Positions 47,288 through 58,999 of a DNA stretch of 64,000 nt are shown in pieces. The notes under the pieces are model-generated. The model made no database searches and was not told where the DNA came from. It worked only from the letters and a program-made list of their open reading frames with translations. Each line of letters begins with the position of its first letter. The first letter of the stretch is position 1. The translations under genes were made by a program, and so were the position numbers. The stretch covers positions 35,018,501 through 35,082,500 of the forward strand of contig CP142452.1 in NCBI GenBank assembly GCA_038049695.1. Direction: 5' to 3'. The DNA is from Cinnamomum chago (Eukaryota; Streptophyta; Magnoliopsida; Laurales; Lauraceae).

Positions 47288-48410
47288 AATGCGTTCAGTT
47301 TCTGATCAAGGAACTCTCACCTTGTGGGATATTGAAAGGGAATCCATTGCTACATCACCAAGGGTAGAAAAGGTAAGATCCAAAGGATCTACCAAGACAA
47401 TATATATATATATATATAGAAAATAGTATGAATGCATCAAAGTAGATTAAAGACGATTAGCATGATTAATAGAGTTACAATGATAGGGAAACTAGGCAAG
47501 TAGTATAATAATATAGAAACCATCATGAACGAATGTAGATAGATACCTTACAACCAATCCATCCGTCTAACAAAAAGGCACATCTACATAGGCTGGCACA
47601 GTGGAATATTGTGTCGCTGCCCTGATCCCGTACTACATATGAGTTGCGGCGGACATGTTTGCTATTGTAATGTGTGTATGTTCGAATGTAGTTTCTTTTC
47701 TTTGTTTGTTAGTGCAATGTGGATCCTTTCCTTTACTTGTTACTGTATGCAATTCTTCTGATGGATGTGTGGATGTAGCACTTGGGTGGGATCTCGTTGG
47801 TTATGGTTGGGTTTTACAAGCGTCTTGTTCAAGTTTGGGTTTGAAATTATCCACAAAAAGTTGGCTTGGGTTGAGCCGACAACCACTCCTACGGCCCGAG
47901 TTACATATTGAAAGAAAACTAGTTGAATGGGGCCATGGGAGGATCCTCTTTGATATTCAGTAGTGGTCACACTTCTTGTTATTGTGTCCACTTGAAGTTA
48001 GAGGATTGGGGCCTTTGAAGATGGGAACTTGTAGGTGGATAATGGAGTATGGTTCTATTGGTTAAATGAGAAAGGTCATTAGGGAAGGTGGTCAAATTGG
48101 TGGCTTGGACTGTCAAGTCGAGAGAAGTTGTTAGGAGACTTTATAAGAGCAGAGAGGGAAACTTTTTTGAAAAGAGAGCAAGAAAAGAAAGAAAAGAAAA
48201 AAGAACAAAGAAAAGGAGCTAAGAACGAAGAAAGTGATGAGTGAAAGTGCTTGGCAAGTGCAAGAACTACAGAAGAAGCCTTGAGGGTGGAGAGGTTATG
48301 CTGGGAAGTCCCACATTCCACATCGTCCAAGTCCTAAATTGGATATTGCTTCATATACCAGTTTGGGCCTTCCACCTATCAGCTTAAGCTTTTAGGTTGG
48401 TACATAGCTT
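47288..48410 (+). mobile_element. Retroelement debris including a copia-type LTR end
   Basis: (TA)n at 47401-47419. From about 47650 the plus strand resembles a copia LTR: aagtcccacattccacatcg (48308) and cttaagcttttaggttgg, then a degenerate tRNA-Met primer-binding site (ctatcatagcgggtctc, about 48420). No ORF of known family. Limits are uncertain. Confidence 0.4.
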
Positions 48411-48539
48411 CTTACACGCTATCATAGCGGGTCTCTTCTATGAGAGTACACTTTACATGGTACAAAAGATATACAAAACAAACAAAAGAACCAAAAGATA
48501 GAATAAGTAGGTGTCCCCTGTTGTAGTGCTCAGGTGCTG

Positions 48540-50180
48540 GGAGAGACGATGCTAGGCTACATCGTCAGCACACTGATCGACGCTAAGATCTGCAACGCTT
48601 AACCGCAAGACTACGGTGTCGTCAAGTAGTAAAGGACTAAATAGTTCGGATTATCAATCCCACGGAGAGAGAATGGAACAAGTAATAAATCCAATTGAAG
48701 TAGAATTGAACTAAGATATAGCTAATATAGACAAATGAAGTGAAAAAATAAAACTAATAAACTATGCAATGTAAACAACTAATTAACAATCTAAAATATG
48801 AATTTCATAAGATCTAAGTTAATCTAATAAGCTACACTAAACTATTGGATGAATGGTGGTTGGAAATGAAAGATTTAAGGTGAAGAGGTGGTGTGAAATG
48901 AGTAGGATTTTAAAACAAGTGATGTGAAATGTGTATCTAACAATCTAGAAAGGAAAATAACAAATCAAACTAGAATTAAAATTAATAACAATCAAAATAA
49001 GAGATTAGGCAATCCCAAATCTACTAAATATGTAATTATTTCAAACAATGCATTTTCTAATTCAACTCCAAAATCTACAATCCAATTAGCAATCTCTTGC
49101 CTAATTGGATTGGATGATATAACAATGAAGATCAAAGTAAAAGAAAATCAAAAGTCAAGATCTTAGATCATCATCTAGTTACCATAACAATAATTCATTA
49201 AAATCAAGCTACAAAAGATCAAAGATAAGGGCTTTAGAGCATGCTATGTGAGAGAACTTAATCAAACTACAAAGCATCAATTGAGATTATCCAAGCATCA
49301 AGTGTAGAGATAGAGCATGAGAAATGAGAGAGATTAGCACAATTAGATCTAAAATCTACAATTCAATTAAGGCACAAGTAGGGAATTTAAACTAAAACAT
49401 GCATGTAATTGAACTAATCACATTACTTAGTTTCAAAATGAGAGCCTAATCCAAGAGCTTTAGCCACTAAATATCAAGAAAGAGCTCCAAATCTTCATTA
49501 ACGATCTTCAATTACACACACACTCTCTAAATTATTTACAAAGAAGCTCCTAATTACAATCCAAAAGTAAAAATAAAATTGCAAAAAGACTAACTTTCCA
49601 AAAGATTTTTTTCTCTACTAAAACAGTCCAATTTATAGAAACATTGAAAATATTTGATTGACTCACTTCCTTTCACATAGATTGCTTCCAACTTGAAGGC
49701 TTTTGATTGGCTCATTTACTAAGCATTTGTGCTTTTTGTCTTTCACATGGATAGAAGAAAAAAAAATGTAATTGTTGGGGTTTGAACCCATTTCGTATTT
49801 CACACCCACCCAAGCTCTAACCAATACACCAACAACTCCTTTGTGTTAGAAAATGAATTCTGTTATTTTTAAAGTATTTTCCCCTTATTTTGGAATTCTT
49901 CAACTCTTCCTAAGATTTCTTCATGTAACTTCTTTATTGAAATCTCTTCTTGATGCCTTAGGACACTAGCCGGAAGGTTGGGGTAGTCGCGGGGTCCACT
50001 TACACAAGAGAAATTACATAAAAATGCACTATAAATAATCAGATTTATGCATAATAATCCGATAATCTGTTAATGTGATAGAAGGATAAAATCTTCGTAT
50101 AAAGCAAATGATATGCATATGAGATGCTGATAAAATTCGGACTAATGAGGAGTAAAATATGCAATATTTAACACTCATCA
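48540..50180 (-). mobile_element. Athila-like 3' LTR, minus strand
   Basis: Starts tgatgagtgttaaatattgc at 50180, right after the polypurine tract ttaggtttgggggtg (50181-50195). It matches the plus-strand copy at 54344-55929 throughout (gacccattagtccg-like start, lipid-like wording ctaatcacattacttag in reverse, cattcatccaatag near the end). The far end near 48540 is approximate, after ttactacttgacgacaccgtag, the usual R-U5 wording. Confidence 0.7.
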
Positions 50181-52097
50181 CACCCCCAAACCTAAATTTA
50201 GCTAGTCCCGAGCAAAAACTATAAAGAAAAACTAAACTATATGGAAGAATATACGGTAAAGATCCTAACTCACTTTCGCAGGAATCGCAGTTGCACTTAG
50301 CTCATGCAATAAGCCGTTAAACCCTTAGGTTTCCCCTAGTGGACGAGTTTTGTCTCGTGAGGGTTTTCGGCGAGTAAATCCCACAAAATTCTTTTTATTT
50401 TGGAAAGAAAATATTTTTGATGTCCAACAGTCTTTAGCAAGCTAATAAGAACAAGTACTAAGTTAAGAATACCAGCCAACTCTTGGAGATATGTCAATCA
50501 ATACCTAAGTCTCATTGTGTATGTGTGTATATTTAGCCAATAATCATACAACATTCAGGTCGAAGCTCAAACAACCTTAATACCCTTTGGAATTCATTTC
50601 ACCTTGACTACAACCTTATAGGTCATAATACTCTCAACAATGGAAGCATACAGATTTTACTGACTAACTCTCAGTATGTGAGTTTGAACAAGGCTAAGGA
50701 CTCACATAATTGATGAAGAACTAAGCATATGTATAGAATGATTGATCTCATAGAACAAGATATAACCAATAGAAGGTGGAAATGCTCACTCAGCTTCTCA
50801 CTCATTCAGCACCTAACCTTTCCCAGGATCCAATAGGTCTTTCATAGGTTATAATGGGGTTAGGGTTAATAGGTAAGATAAGGGTTAAATGTGGTTAAAG
50901 GTTCTTGAGAAGGTAAGGGTCTTTAAGTCTTCATAGGATGGTCTTCCATTACCTTCACTTCTTTCATTTGCTTCGTGTTCTTTATTCCACTATCTTTTTT
51001 CTTTTTTTTTTTTGTGCTTGCTTTTCTTTGGTTTCCCATATCTTTTCCTTTTTTTTTTCTTTGGTTCTCATTTATATTGTTTCTCTTTTCTTTTCTTTTT
51101 TCTTTCTACTTTTCTCTTTGGTTTCAACTTTCAATTTCCTTAATTCCTTTGTCATCTCTTTGTAGAACATCTATCTTTTGGTAGCCCATGTGAAGTATTC
51201 ATCACTAATGCTCAAATCCTTCCTTTCTTCATTTATCCTTACCCTTCTAAAAAAGAAAAAGGTAAAAAAGGCTATATATATGTGGGTGATGAGGCTTAGG
51301 ACAATGAAGGAAAGCTTCTTGTAAAATTGGCTCAAGAGGGCTACAAAGGGTATAAGATGTAATAGGTGGATTAATTAAAATTTGGCCATTGGTTTCTTTT
51401 GTTAGAATGCCTAATATCTTCCCCTTAGTTCTAAAAAGTGTATCATAAGCTATAAGTCAAGGTTTCTTCTCATTTTGATGTCGCCTCTATGGTTAGAACA
51501 AAGAATAGCACTTATGAGATTGGAAGTGCTAGAGTAATAAGCTATATGAGTAGATATTCATTCTACTCAGGAATAGCGCAGGAGAGTCCTCACCCAAATG
51601 CATATAGATAGGTTCAGTCACTTAATGGGTTCTAGTCTCCACTAATGATTCTTTCGGGTCTCTCAGAAGTGATTTGCTTTTCTCTTGGACTACACTCATG
51701 TGGCTAAATGTGTAAAAAAAAAAATTCTAGGACTTATACATATGACAACTCTTCAAGCTAAAATCCACGAATAATTTTAGAATTTTTTTTTAGATTTTTA
51801 GTAATTTTGGGATTTTTCAAATTATTAGGGTTTTTTTTGTATAAATGGAAAACAAGACAACTTATGCACATGCAAGATACAATAAAATGCAATGCATGAA
51901 ATGCAGTGCCTCACCCCCAAACCTATTCTAAACATTGTCCCCAATGTTTATGCAAAAAATAAATAAAATAGGACAATGAAGATAAATTGAAATTTCTCAC
52001 CATGGGGTGCCGACACACGGGTATATTGGGTTACTTCCAAGCAAGCGCTAAGTTGAACGTCTTCAGCTAGATGCAATTAACAGTGTATGAGGCCAAT
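50181..52097 (-). mobile_element. Athila-like 3' untranslated region
   Basis: No ORF of known family. It lies between the end of the coding fragment (52098) and the polypurine tract at 50195-50181. Pyrimidine-rich on the plus strand at 50940-51180. Long non-coding 3' regions are normal in Athila elements. Confidence 0.6.
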
Positions 52098-52364
52098 CTA
52101 TCCTAGGTCCACAAGAAGGACTTCCTCAACAACATTCTTAGGATCCACAAACTCATGGTACTCTTTTAATCTGCGCCCATTCATTTGAAATGTGTTACCA
52201 TCTCTGGGATTCAAAAGTTCAACTGCACCGTGGGATTGGACTGTTGGTTCACAAGATGGTTTGGCACCTTCTTCTAGATGAATCTGGTGCATAATTATAG
52301 AGGGACTGATTCCTTTAATGTCTGAGATGGTCCAACCTAGGGCACTCTGATGGTCTTTTAGCAC
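52098..52364 (-). pseudogene. Athila-like pol remnant: RT start fused to polyprotein C-terminus
   Basis: Reads ALGWTISDIKGISPSIIMHQ then IHLEEGAKP, the block just before the RT core in Athila elements. It switches directly to SHGAVELLNPRDGNTFQMNG then RRLKEYHEF, which is the very end of the polyprotein after integrase. RT, RNase H and integrase are gone while the reading frame stays open, so an in-frame internal deletion of several kb is inferred. Confidence 0.8.
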
Positions 52365-52422
52365 ATCCAGTAATTTCTTTTACTGCTCTTCTTCAAGGTC
52401 TAATGCAATAATTACTGAGTTG

Positions 52423-53475
52423 CTAGCAGAGGGCTCCAAGTATGCATACTTTAAATTCTCGGGGTAATGGTTTCAATTCTAACTTGGGTGGCTTAACAAT
52501 AACTGATTCTTCTTCGACCGTAGATTTAGAGGTGGATGTAAAGAAACGCTCAATTTTCTGCTTCCATTGGCCAACATCCATTGGCTTGGCCAAATCCAGT
52601 AATGCATTAACATCGCATATCGACCCATCAATGTCTATGCCGGCATTGAAGTGAGCCAGACATTCTTCTAGTGGATCTATATAACATGACGATTGAATTG
52701 TGTGGTCAACTAATGTGTCAATCTTATTCACTTCCTCATCATCACCTACGTCTGATGTCTGGAGTTCGTTACGAAAAACATTCAACTCCAACTTCATGTT
52801 CCCGAAACTAAGTGTCACAACCCCATTCCTGCATCTAATCACTGCATCTGAAGTTGCAAGGAATGGTCGACCAAGAATGACAGGAACATGTCGGTCGGGG
52901 GCTGCCACTGGTTCGGTATCTAGAATTACAAAATCAACTGGAAAGTAAATATCATTAAATTTTACGATCACATCTTCAACCTCACCTTTTGGATACTTGA
53001 TTGACCTATCAACAAGACAAAGGGTAAGATCAGTCTTCTTCAGTCCTCCCAGGCCCAACTGCGTGTACACGGAGTACGGCAGTAAATTCACGCTTGCCCC
53101 AAGATCAATGAGACACCTCGCCATCACGGAGTCTCCTATTTGAATGGTAATGGTAGTGCAACCAGGGTCTATGTATTATTTGGGTACAATGGTCTGCTGG
53201 ATCAACCCTGATATTTGGGCTGCCATCACATCAGTTATGGGTACTGAGGTTTTTCGCTTGACAGTGGTCAGGTATTTCAAAAACTTGTAATAGGAAAGGA
53301 TTTTCTTTATGGAATCAAGGAGGGGTATGTTTATTTGGATATTTTTTAAAACTTCTAAGACACCCTCAAAGTGATCCTTCTTCCTAGTCTCTTTCAATTG
53401 GTGTGGGAATGGTGCTCTAGGTACCACTTCTAAAGATGATGGGTCAACTACGGTGGGTGATGAATTTAAATTCAA
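52423..53475 (-). pseudogene. Athila-like gag C-terminus and aspartic protease
   Basis: The upstream part reads FPHQLKETRKKDHFEGVLEV and ITDVMAAQISGLIQQTIVPK (end of gag). An in-frame TAA near 53165 is followed by MARCLIDLGASVNLLPYSVY, the retroviral-type protease with active site DLGAS (family D[LST]GA), then VILGRPFLATSDAVI, the protease flap/C-terminal signature, and KLELKPLPREFK, the linker before RT. Apart from the stop the frame is well kept. The N-terminal gag is missing. Confidence 0.88.
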
Positions 53476-53653
53476 TCATTCAATACGGAAAGTACACAGC
53501 TGTCTTTTTGAGACAGTGACAAGTACAGGTCGAATCTCACATGAAGCACTACTAAGTTAAAATTTAAAATCTGATTTTTTTATCAATGATAATGACAAGA
53601 GAGATAAAGAAAAAAAATAATAGTAAGATCGAGAAAATTCTAGATCTAAAGTT
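53476..53653. other. Junction sequence
   Basis: Short AT-rich stretch containing gtacaggtcgaatctcac, wording common in Athila/Tat untranslated regions. It connects the Athila coding fragment to an inserted LTR end. Confidence 0.4.
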
Positions 53654-54343
53654 GTCAAGCCCCAGACCGAGGCCTTGATAATCAAGTCTTTAATCCGGGG
53701 AACGCGGCGCGACGGGTCAGAAAGTTCCGCCCGCACAAGCTAATTATCTTCCCACAGAATTCTGCGGTGAGGATTCTAGACGATCCATCACAACCAATTA
53801 ATCGAATTCACAAAAAATAATAATATGTGGAAGCATGTAGCAAAACAGAAACCAAACGAAGTATAAGATAATTGCACAAACTCTGTATCAAAAGAGAAAT
53901 ATATAAATGAGCATAACCCAAAGTTAGTTAAAGTTGTGAGGATCACAAAAGTATATTTAATTTATACAACCAAAAAAGAAAAGGCCAACAGAGGCCACAA
54001 GAATAATTCCAAAAAAAAAATGTTATCAAACTCCAGACCCAACATGACGTCTACATGACATCATTTGGCTGCCACTCGTGCTCCACCGGAGGCCCTACTG
54101 CCTCCTCCGCGCGCTCCGCTTCAAAGGCTGCAGGTCAAACATTTGACACCAAACAGAAACGTATCAGACACGATGGTCTGCTGGTGAATAAAGCAGATAA
54201 GATATACAAGTTTTATAAATGTCATGTTTGAAATCATAAAAGTGCAATTGAAACGAGACATATATAAAGAGTAAATCAAATGAACCATTTCTATACAGAT
54301 CAAATGAATCAAAAACTTGAAGTCAGGTAGCCTGATATGTTGC
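53654..54343 (-). mobile_element. Chromovirus-type LTR 3' fragment, minus strand
   Basis: In reverse it matches the U5 part of the chromovirus LTRs (44740-45235): gtggcagccaaatgatgtca, tgtggcctctgttggcc, gctacatgcttccaca, aatcctcaccgcag. It ends ggtctggggcttgaca. Only the 3' ~0.7 kb of the LTR is present. Confidence 0.65.
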
Positions 54344-55929
54344 TGATGAGTGTTAAATATTGCATATTTTACCCCTCATTAGTCCGAGTTTTATCAACAT
54401 CTCATATGCATATCATTTGCCTTACACAGAGATTTTATCATTATATCACATTAACGGATTATCGGATTATCATGTATAAATCCGATTATTTGTAGCACAT
54501 TTTTATGAATTTCTCTTGTGTAGGTGGACCCCGTGACTATCCTAACATTCCGGCTAGTGTCCCAAGTCATCAAGAAGAGATTTCAATAAAGAAATTACAT
54601 GAAGAAATCTTAGGAAGTGTTGAAGAATTCCAAAATAAGAGGAGAAGACTTTATGGATAAAAGAAGTCATTTTCTAGCACAAAGGATTGGTTGGTGTATT
54701 GGTTGGAGCTTGGGTTGGTATGGAATAGGTTATAGGTTCAAATCCTAACAATTGCATATTATTATTTTTTTTTCCATCCAACTCACCTCTCCATGTGAAA
54801 GGATATGAGCCAATCAAAGCTTGCCATGGCACAAATCCATGTGAAAGGATATGAGCAAATCAAAAGCCTCCAAGTTGAAGGACCACATAAAGCAAAAGGC
54901 ACATATGCTTTTGGAAGGAAAGTTTGTTGCAACCAATCAAATTGAAGCTATCCATGTGAAAACAAAAGAGCCAATGAAAAGCCTCCAAGTTGAATTCAAG
55001 CAATCCATGTGAAAACAAATAAGCCAATCAAAAGCCTTCAAGTTACAACTAATCAAATGGAAGCAATCCTTGTGAAATGAAATGAGCCAATCAAATGTCT
55101 TCAATGTTCCTATAAATTAGAATGTTTTTGTAGAGTGAGGGGGATCTTTTGGCAAGTTAGTCTTCTTGCAATTTTATTTTTACTCTTAGATTGTAATTAG
55201 GAGCTACTTTGTAACTAATCTAGAGAGAGTGTGTATTTGAAAATCATTAATGAAGATTTGGAGCTCTTTCTTGATGTTTAGTGGCTAAGGCTCTTGGATT
55301 AGGCTCTCCTTTTGAAGCTAAGTAATGTGATTAGTTCAATTATATGCATGTTTTAGTTCAAATTCCTTACTTTTGCCTTCATTGATTAATAGATCTTAGA
55401 TCTAATTGCACTAATCTCTCTCATTTTTCATGCTCTATCTCTACACTTGATGCTTGGATAATCTCAATTGATGCTTTGTAGTTGGATTAAGTTCTCTCAC
55501 ATAGCATGCTCTAGAGCCCTTATCTTTGATCTTTTGTAGCTTGATTTTGATGATTAATTGTTAGGGTAGTTAGGTTATGATTTAGAATCTTGGCCTTTTG
55601 TTTTCTTTACTTTGATCTTCATTGTTATATCATCCAACCCAATTAGGCAAGAGATTGCTAATTGGATTGTAGATTTGGGAGTTGAAATATTAGAACATGC
55701 ATTGGTTGAATTAATTTCATACTTAGTGGATTTTGGATTGCCTAATCTCTTCTTTTTATTGTTGTTAACTTAAATCCTTGTTTTATTTGTTATTTTCACT
55801 TTTAGATTGTTACATCCACATTTCAAATCACTTGTTTTAAAACCCTACACATTTCACACCATATCTTCATGTAAATCTTCCATTTCCACCATCATTCATC
55901 CATCCACTAGTTTAGTGTAGTTTGTTAGT
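54344..55929 (+). mobile_element. Athila-like LTR, plus strand, truncated
   Basis: Starts tgatgagtgttaaatattgc and parallels the minus-strand LTR at 50180-48540 to about gtttagtgtagtttgttag. It is then cut by the Tat-like element at 55930. The two copies lie in opposite orientation, so they belong to different insertions of one family. Confidence 0.7.
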
Positions 55930-57446
55930 TGCCTTACTACAACAAGGCGCAATCGCTTCGATAAAAGTTTGACATCTATCACATCACCCACATCCTCAGA
56001 GGTGAAAACATCCGTGCAGATGCCTTGGCCGGACTCGCCGCATCTATGGCAATCCAAAAGGGGGAAAACATGCAAATCACAGTGTGTCAAAGAATGATTT
56101 TCCCTCCTCTTAACACACACCAAGCAGTTGCGGAATGCCACCAAGTGGTCGGAAGTCGGATATCCATTCTTAAACCTCCGATCGGCGACTGGAGGGATCC
56201 GTTCATTGATTACATTCTATTCGGAATTCTACCTGAAGATCCAAAAGAGCGGGGTAAGCCTTCAAAGACGAGCCCCAAACTTTCATTTGGATATTCCTTC
56301 AAAAATGCTTTACAGAAAATCCTTCAATGGAGTACTTCTATGCTGCTTGTCACGACAAGAAGCCGAGGAAACTCTCAAAGAAGTACATGCTGGTCTTCGT
56401 GGAGCTCATCAGGCCGGTCCTAAGCTCTACGATCAGATAAAAAGGTTAGGTTATTATTGGCCTACCATGGTAGCAGATGCTATGCAATTTGCTAAATGCT
56501 ACCAACAATGCCAAGTTCATGGAGATTATGTCCACATGCCTCCGGAATGGTTACATCCTACAACGATCTCATGGCCTTTCAAAGCCTGGGGAATGGACAT
56601 CATAGGTCCTATCTCTCCCTCATCAAGCAAAGGTCATCGCTTCATCTTCGCCGCTACGGAATATTTGTCCAAGTGGTCAGAAGCATTTGATCTCAGCGAA
56701 ATGAAGACCTCATCAGTCCTTCAATTCTTGCGCACCAACATTATTTGTCGCTTCGGCATACCTAAAAGATTCATCCATGATAACGGACCACAATTCTGGG
56801 ATCACAGATTCTACATGTTCTACGATAAGTACAAAATTCAAAGTTGTCCTTCGACTCCATATAATCCGGCGGCAAACGGACTGGCAGAGGCCTTCAACAA
56901 AATACTCAGCAAAATTCTCAAGAAAATGGTCTCTAGTCACAAAAGAGACTGGGGAGACAAACTACCTGAAGCTTTGTGGGCTTATCGAACCACCGTTCGA
57001 GGACCAACCCATAGCACACCATTCTCTTTGGTCTATGGATGCGAAGCCGCTGTCCCTTTGGAAGTACAAATTCCTTTCTTAAGGGTATCTTTGCAAAATG
57101 ACATGACGCAAGAAAGCAATGTCAAATTGAGACTCCAAGAACTGGACAATCTCGCTGAAAGACGGCTTGAAGCTCTACAAAGCATTGAGCTGTACCAGCA
57201 CGCATGGCAGGATCTTTCAACAAGAAGGTCAGGCAACGCCCTTATAAAAAGGGCGACTTGGTTATCGCAGTAAAAAGGCCAATGATTTTCGCCCACAAAT
57301 CCAAAGGCAAACTCGAACCAAAATGGGAGGGACCCTTCGTCATCGACAAGGTCTTCTCCAACGGCGCATACGCTTTTCGAAACATTGAGGGCAACAGATG
57401 TATGTTGCCCATCAATGGCAAATTCTTGAATCGGTACTACCCTTGA
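55930..57446 (+). pseudogene. Ty3/gypsy (Tat-like) RNase H end and integrase, frameshifted
   Basis: Starts within the RNase H C-terminus (HILRGENIRADALAGLAASM). A frameshift near 56270 (after LPEDPKERG) leads to the integrase. The zinc-binding H-H-C-C reads EVHAG, AHQAGPKL, CYQQC. The core has D (WGMDIIGP), D (FIHDNGPQF) and E (NGLAEAFNK), so the DDE triad is intact. A second frameshift near 57210 leads to FNKKVRQRPYKKGDLVIAVK, ending INGKFLNRYYP. gag, protease and RT are missing, cut off at 55930 by the Athila-like LTR. Confidence 0.92.
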
Positions 57447-58095
57447 AGACCTACGCCATCGGGTCAGAGCATTGCCTCCATGGTCAAAGCCTATCCCCAG
57501 GTACTTGCTCGTCAAACCCACCTCTTTTGGAATTTTCACCCTTATGTTGAAATTTCTAAAAAAAAAACTCTCAAAACAATGCTTACTTTCATAGTTTCAT
57601 TGTTAAAAAAAAATTCCAAAAATCCAGGTTTAGAAGCCTCTTCCCGGACTTGACCAAATTTTCGATCCTTGAACCCAAAATTCATGGTTTGAAACAAAAT
57701 TAGGACTCAGGAATTTCCACCCTAGTCCACCCTGACTTTCACAACCAAAAACGGTTTTAAGTTAAAATTTATGACCTTCGTGTCTTTAAACAAAAAATGG
57801 TTTTTTTAGAAACCGCAGGGAAGCGATGTTTGGTCAATACTCTCAAAACCCAAAAATCGGAAGGATGCGAACCCCATTCGATGCTTCTAGAATTTTAAAA
57901 TCGCAAGGAAGTAACACTTTGTCGATACTTACAAATTTTGAAAAAATTGTGGAGACGCAACATCCCAGTTGATATCCACAAACCCAAAATTCAAACAAAA
58001 ATCGAGCTCTAAAAAAAAAAGACCTCAAATTTCAAAAATCGTGGGGAAGCGACATTCAATCGATACCCACAAAACCAAATTTTTTGGAAAAAGCA
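57447..58095 (+). mobile_element. 3' non-coding region of the Tat-like element
   Basis: No ORF of known family. Repeated gaagcgac...cgatac words begin here and become a clear tandem array further on. It lies between the integrase and the tandem repeats. Confidence 0.55.
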
Positions 58096-58290
58096 AGGAA
58101 GCGACATCAAGTCGATACTTGCACCCCAATTCACAAGGAAGCGACATCCAGTCGATACTTGCACCCCAATTCGCGAGGAGGCAGCATTCCATCGATACTC
58201 GCAAAACGAATGAGCAAGGAAGCGACATTCCATCGATACTTGCAATACCATTCAACAGGGAGGCGACTTTTAGTCGATACTTGCATTTTG
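58096..58290 (+). repeat. ~40-bp tandem repeats (aaggaagcgacat...cgatacttgc)
   Basis: Five consecutive units of about 40 bp, each with gaagcgacat and cgatacttgc, and spacer wording that varies from unit to unit. More diverged units lie upstream from 57820. In the 3' region of a Tat-like retrotransposon. Confidence 0.85.
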
Positions 58291-58299
58291 AAAACCAAA

Positions 58300-58820
58300 A
58301 CTTGGCTCCCACGCCAAAAACCAAAATCGGCTTCTACGCCAAAAACAAAACCCGACTTTCATGCCAACAAAACAAAACTCGGTTTTCAGAAAATTTGGCT
58401 TCCACGCCAAAAAAAAAACAAAATTGGCTCCTATGCCACAAAACCTGGCTCTCATGCCAACCCAAAATTGGCTTTCATGCCACTTCAAAAAAAGAACCGG
58501 CTTTCATGCCACCTCAAAATCGGCTTTCATGCCACCCCAAAATTTGGCTTTTACGCCAACAAACAAAATCGGCTTTCATGCCACCTCAAAAATTCGGCTT
58601 TCATGCCACCTCAAAATTCGGCTCTCATGCCATCTCAAAAAAATCGGCTCTCATGCATTCTCAAAAAAAAAAAAAAAAAAAACTTTGGCTTCCATGCCAC
58701 AGACAAATCTTGGCTCATACGCCATAAAATTAGGCTTCCATGCCATTTCAAAAATCTAGCTTCCAAGCTATAAAAAAAACCGGGCTTTCGCCACAAAATC
58801 TGGCTTTCATGCCTAAAACA
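58300..58820 (+). repeat. ~25-bp tandem repeats (ggctttcatgccacc)
   Basis: About twenty units of 18-28 bp built on tcggctttcatgccacctcaaaa, with changes such as ggcttccacgccaaa and ggctctcatgccat. The array is open in all forward frames, giving long low-complexity ORFs that are not believed. Tat-lineage 3' regions are a known source of satellite repeats. Confidence 0.9.
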
Positions 58821-58999
58821 AGCCTTTGACAAAAGATTTTCACGAAATGATAACCTTTTGATCAAATTTCCAAACAAACACTCTCATCCAACTTTTGCTC
58901 GTTTTCACCAAAAAGAATTTGAGTAAAAAGTATGTAAAGTACCAAAAGTGTTTGTTTACACGGAGGTACCAAAAGAAAAGAAGAAAAAGAGTTTGTTAC

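Noticed and set aside
50938..51184. Phe-rich plus-strand ORFs suggesting a membrane protein
   Set aside because: Poly-T/CT-rich antisense of the Athila 3' untranslated region; no conserved residues.
55896..56144. Minus-strand ORF over the gypsy RNase H end
   Set aside because: Shadow of the plus-strand retrotransposon frame.
57969..58877. Long ORFs in all forward frames and on the minus strand
   Set aside because: Caused by the ~40-bp and ~25-bp tandem arrays lacking stops; repetitive readings such as GFHATSK are not a real protein family.
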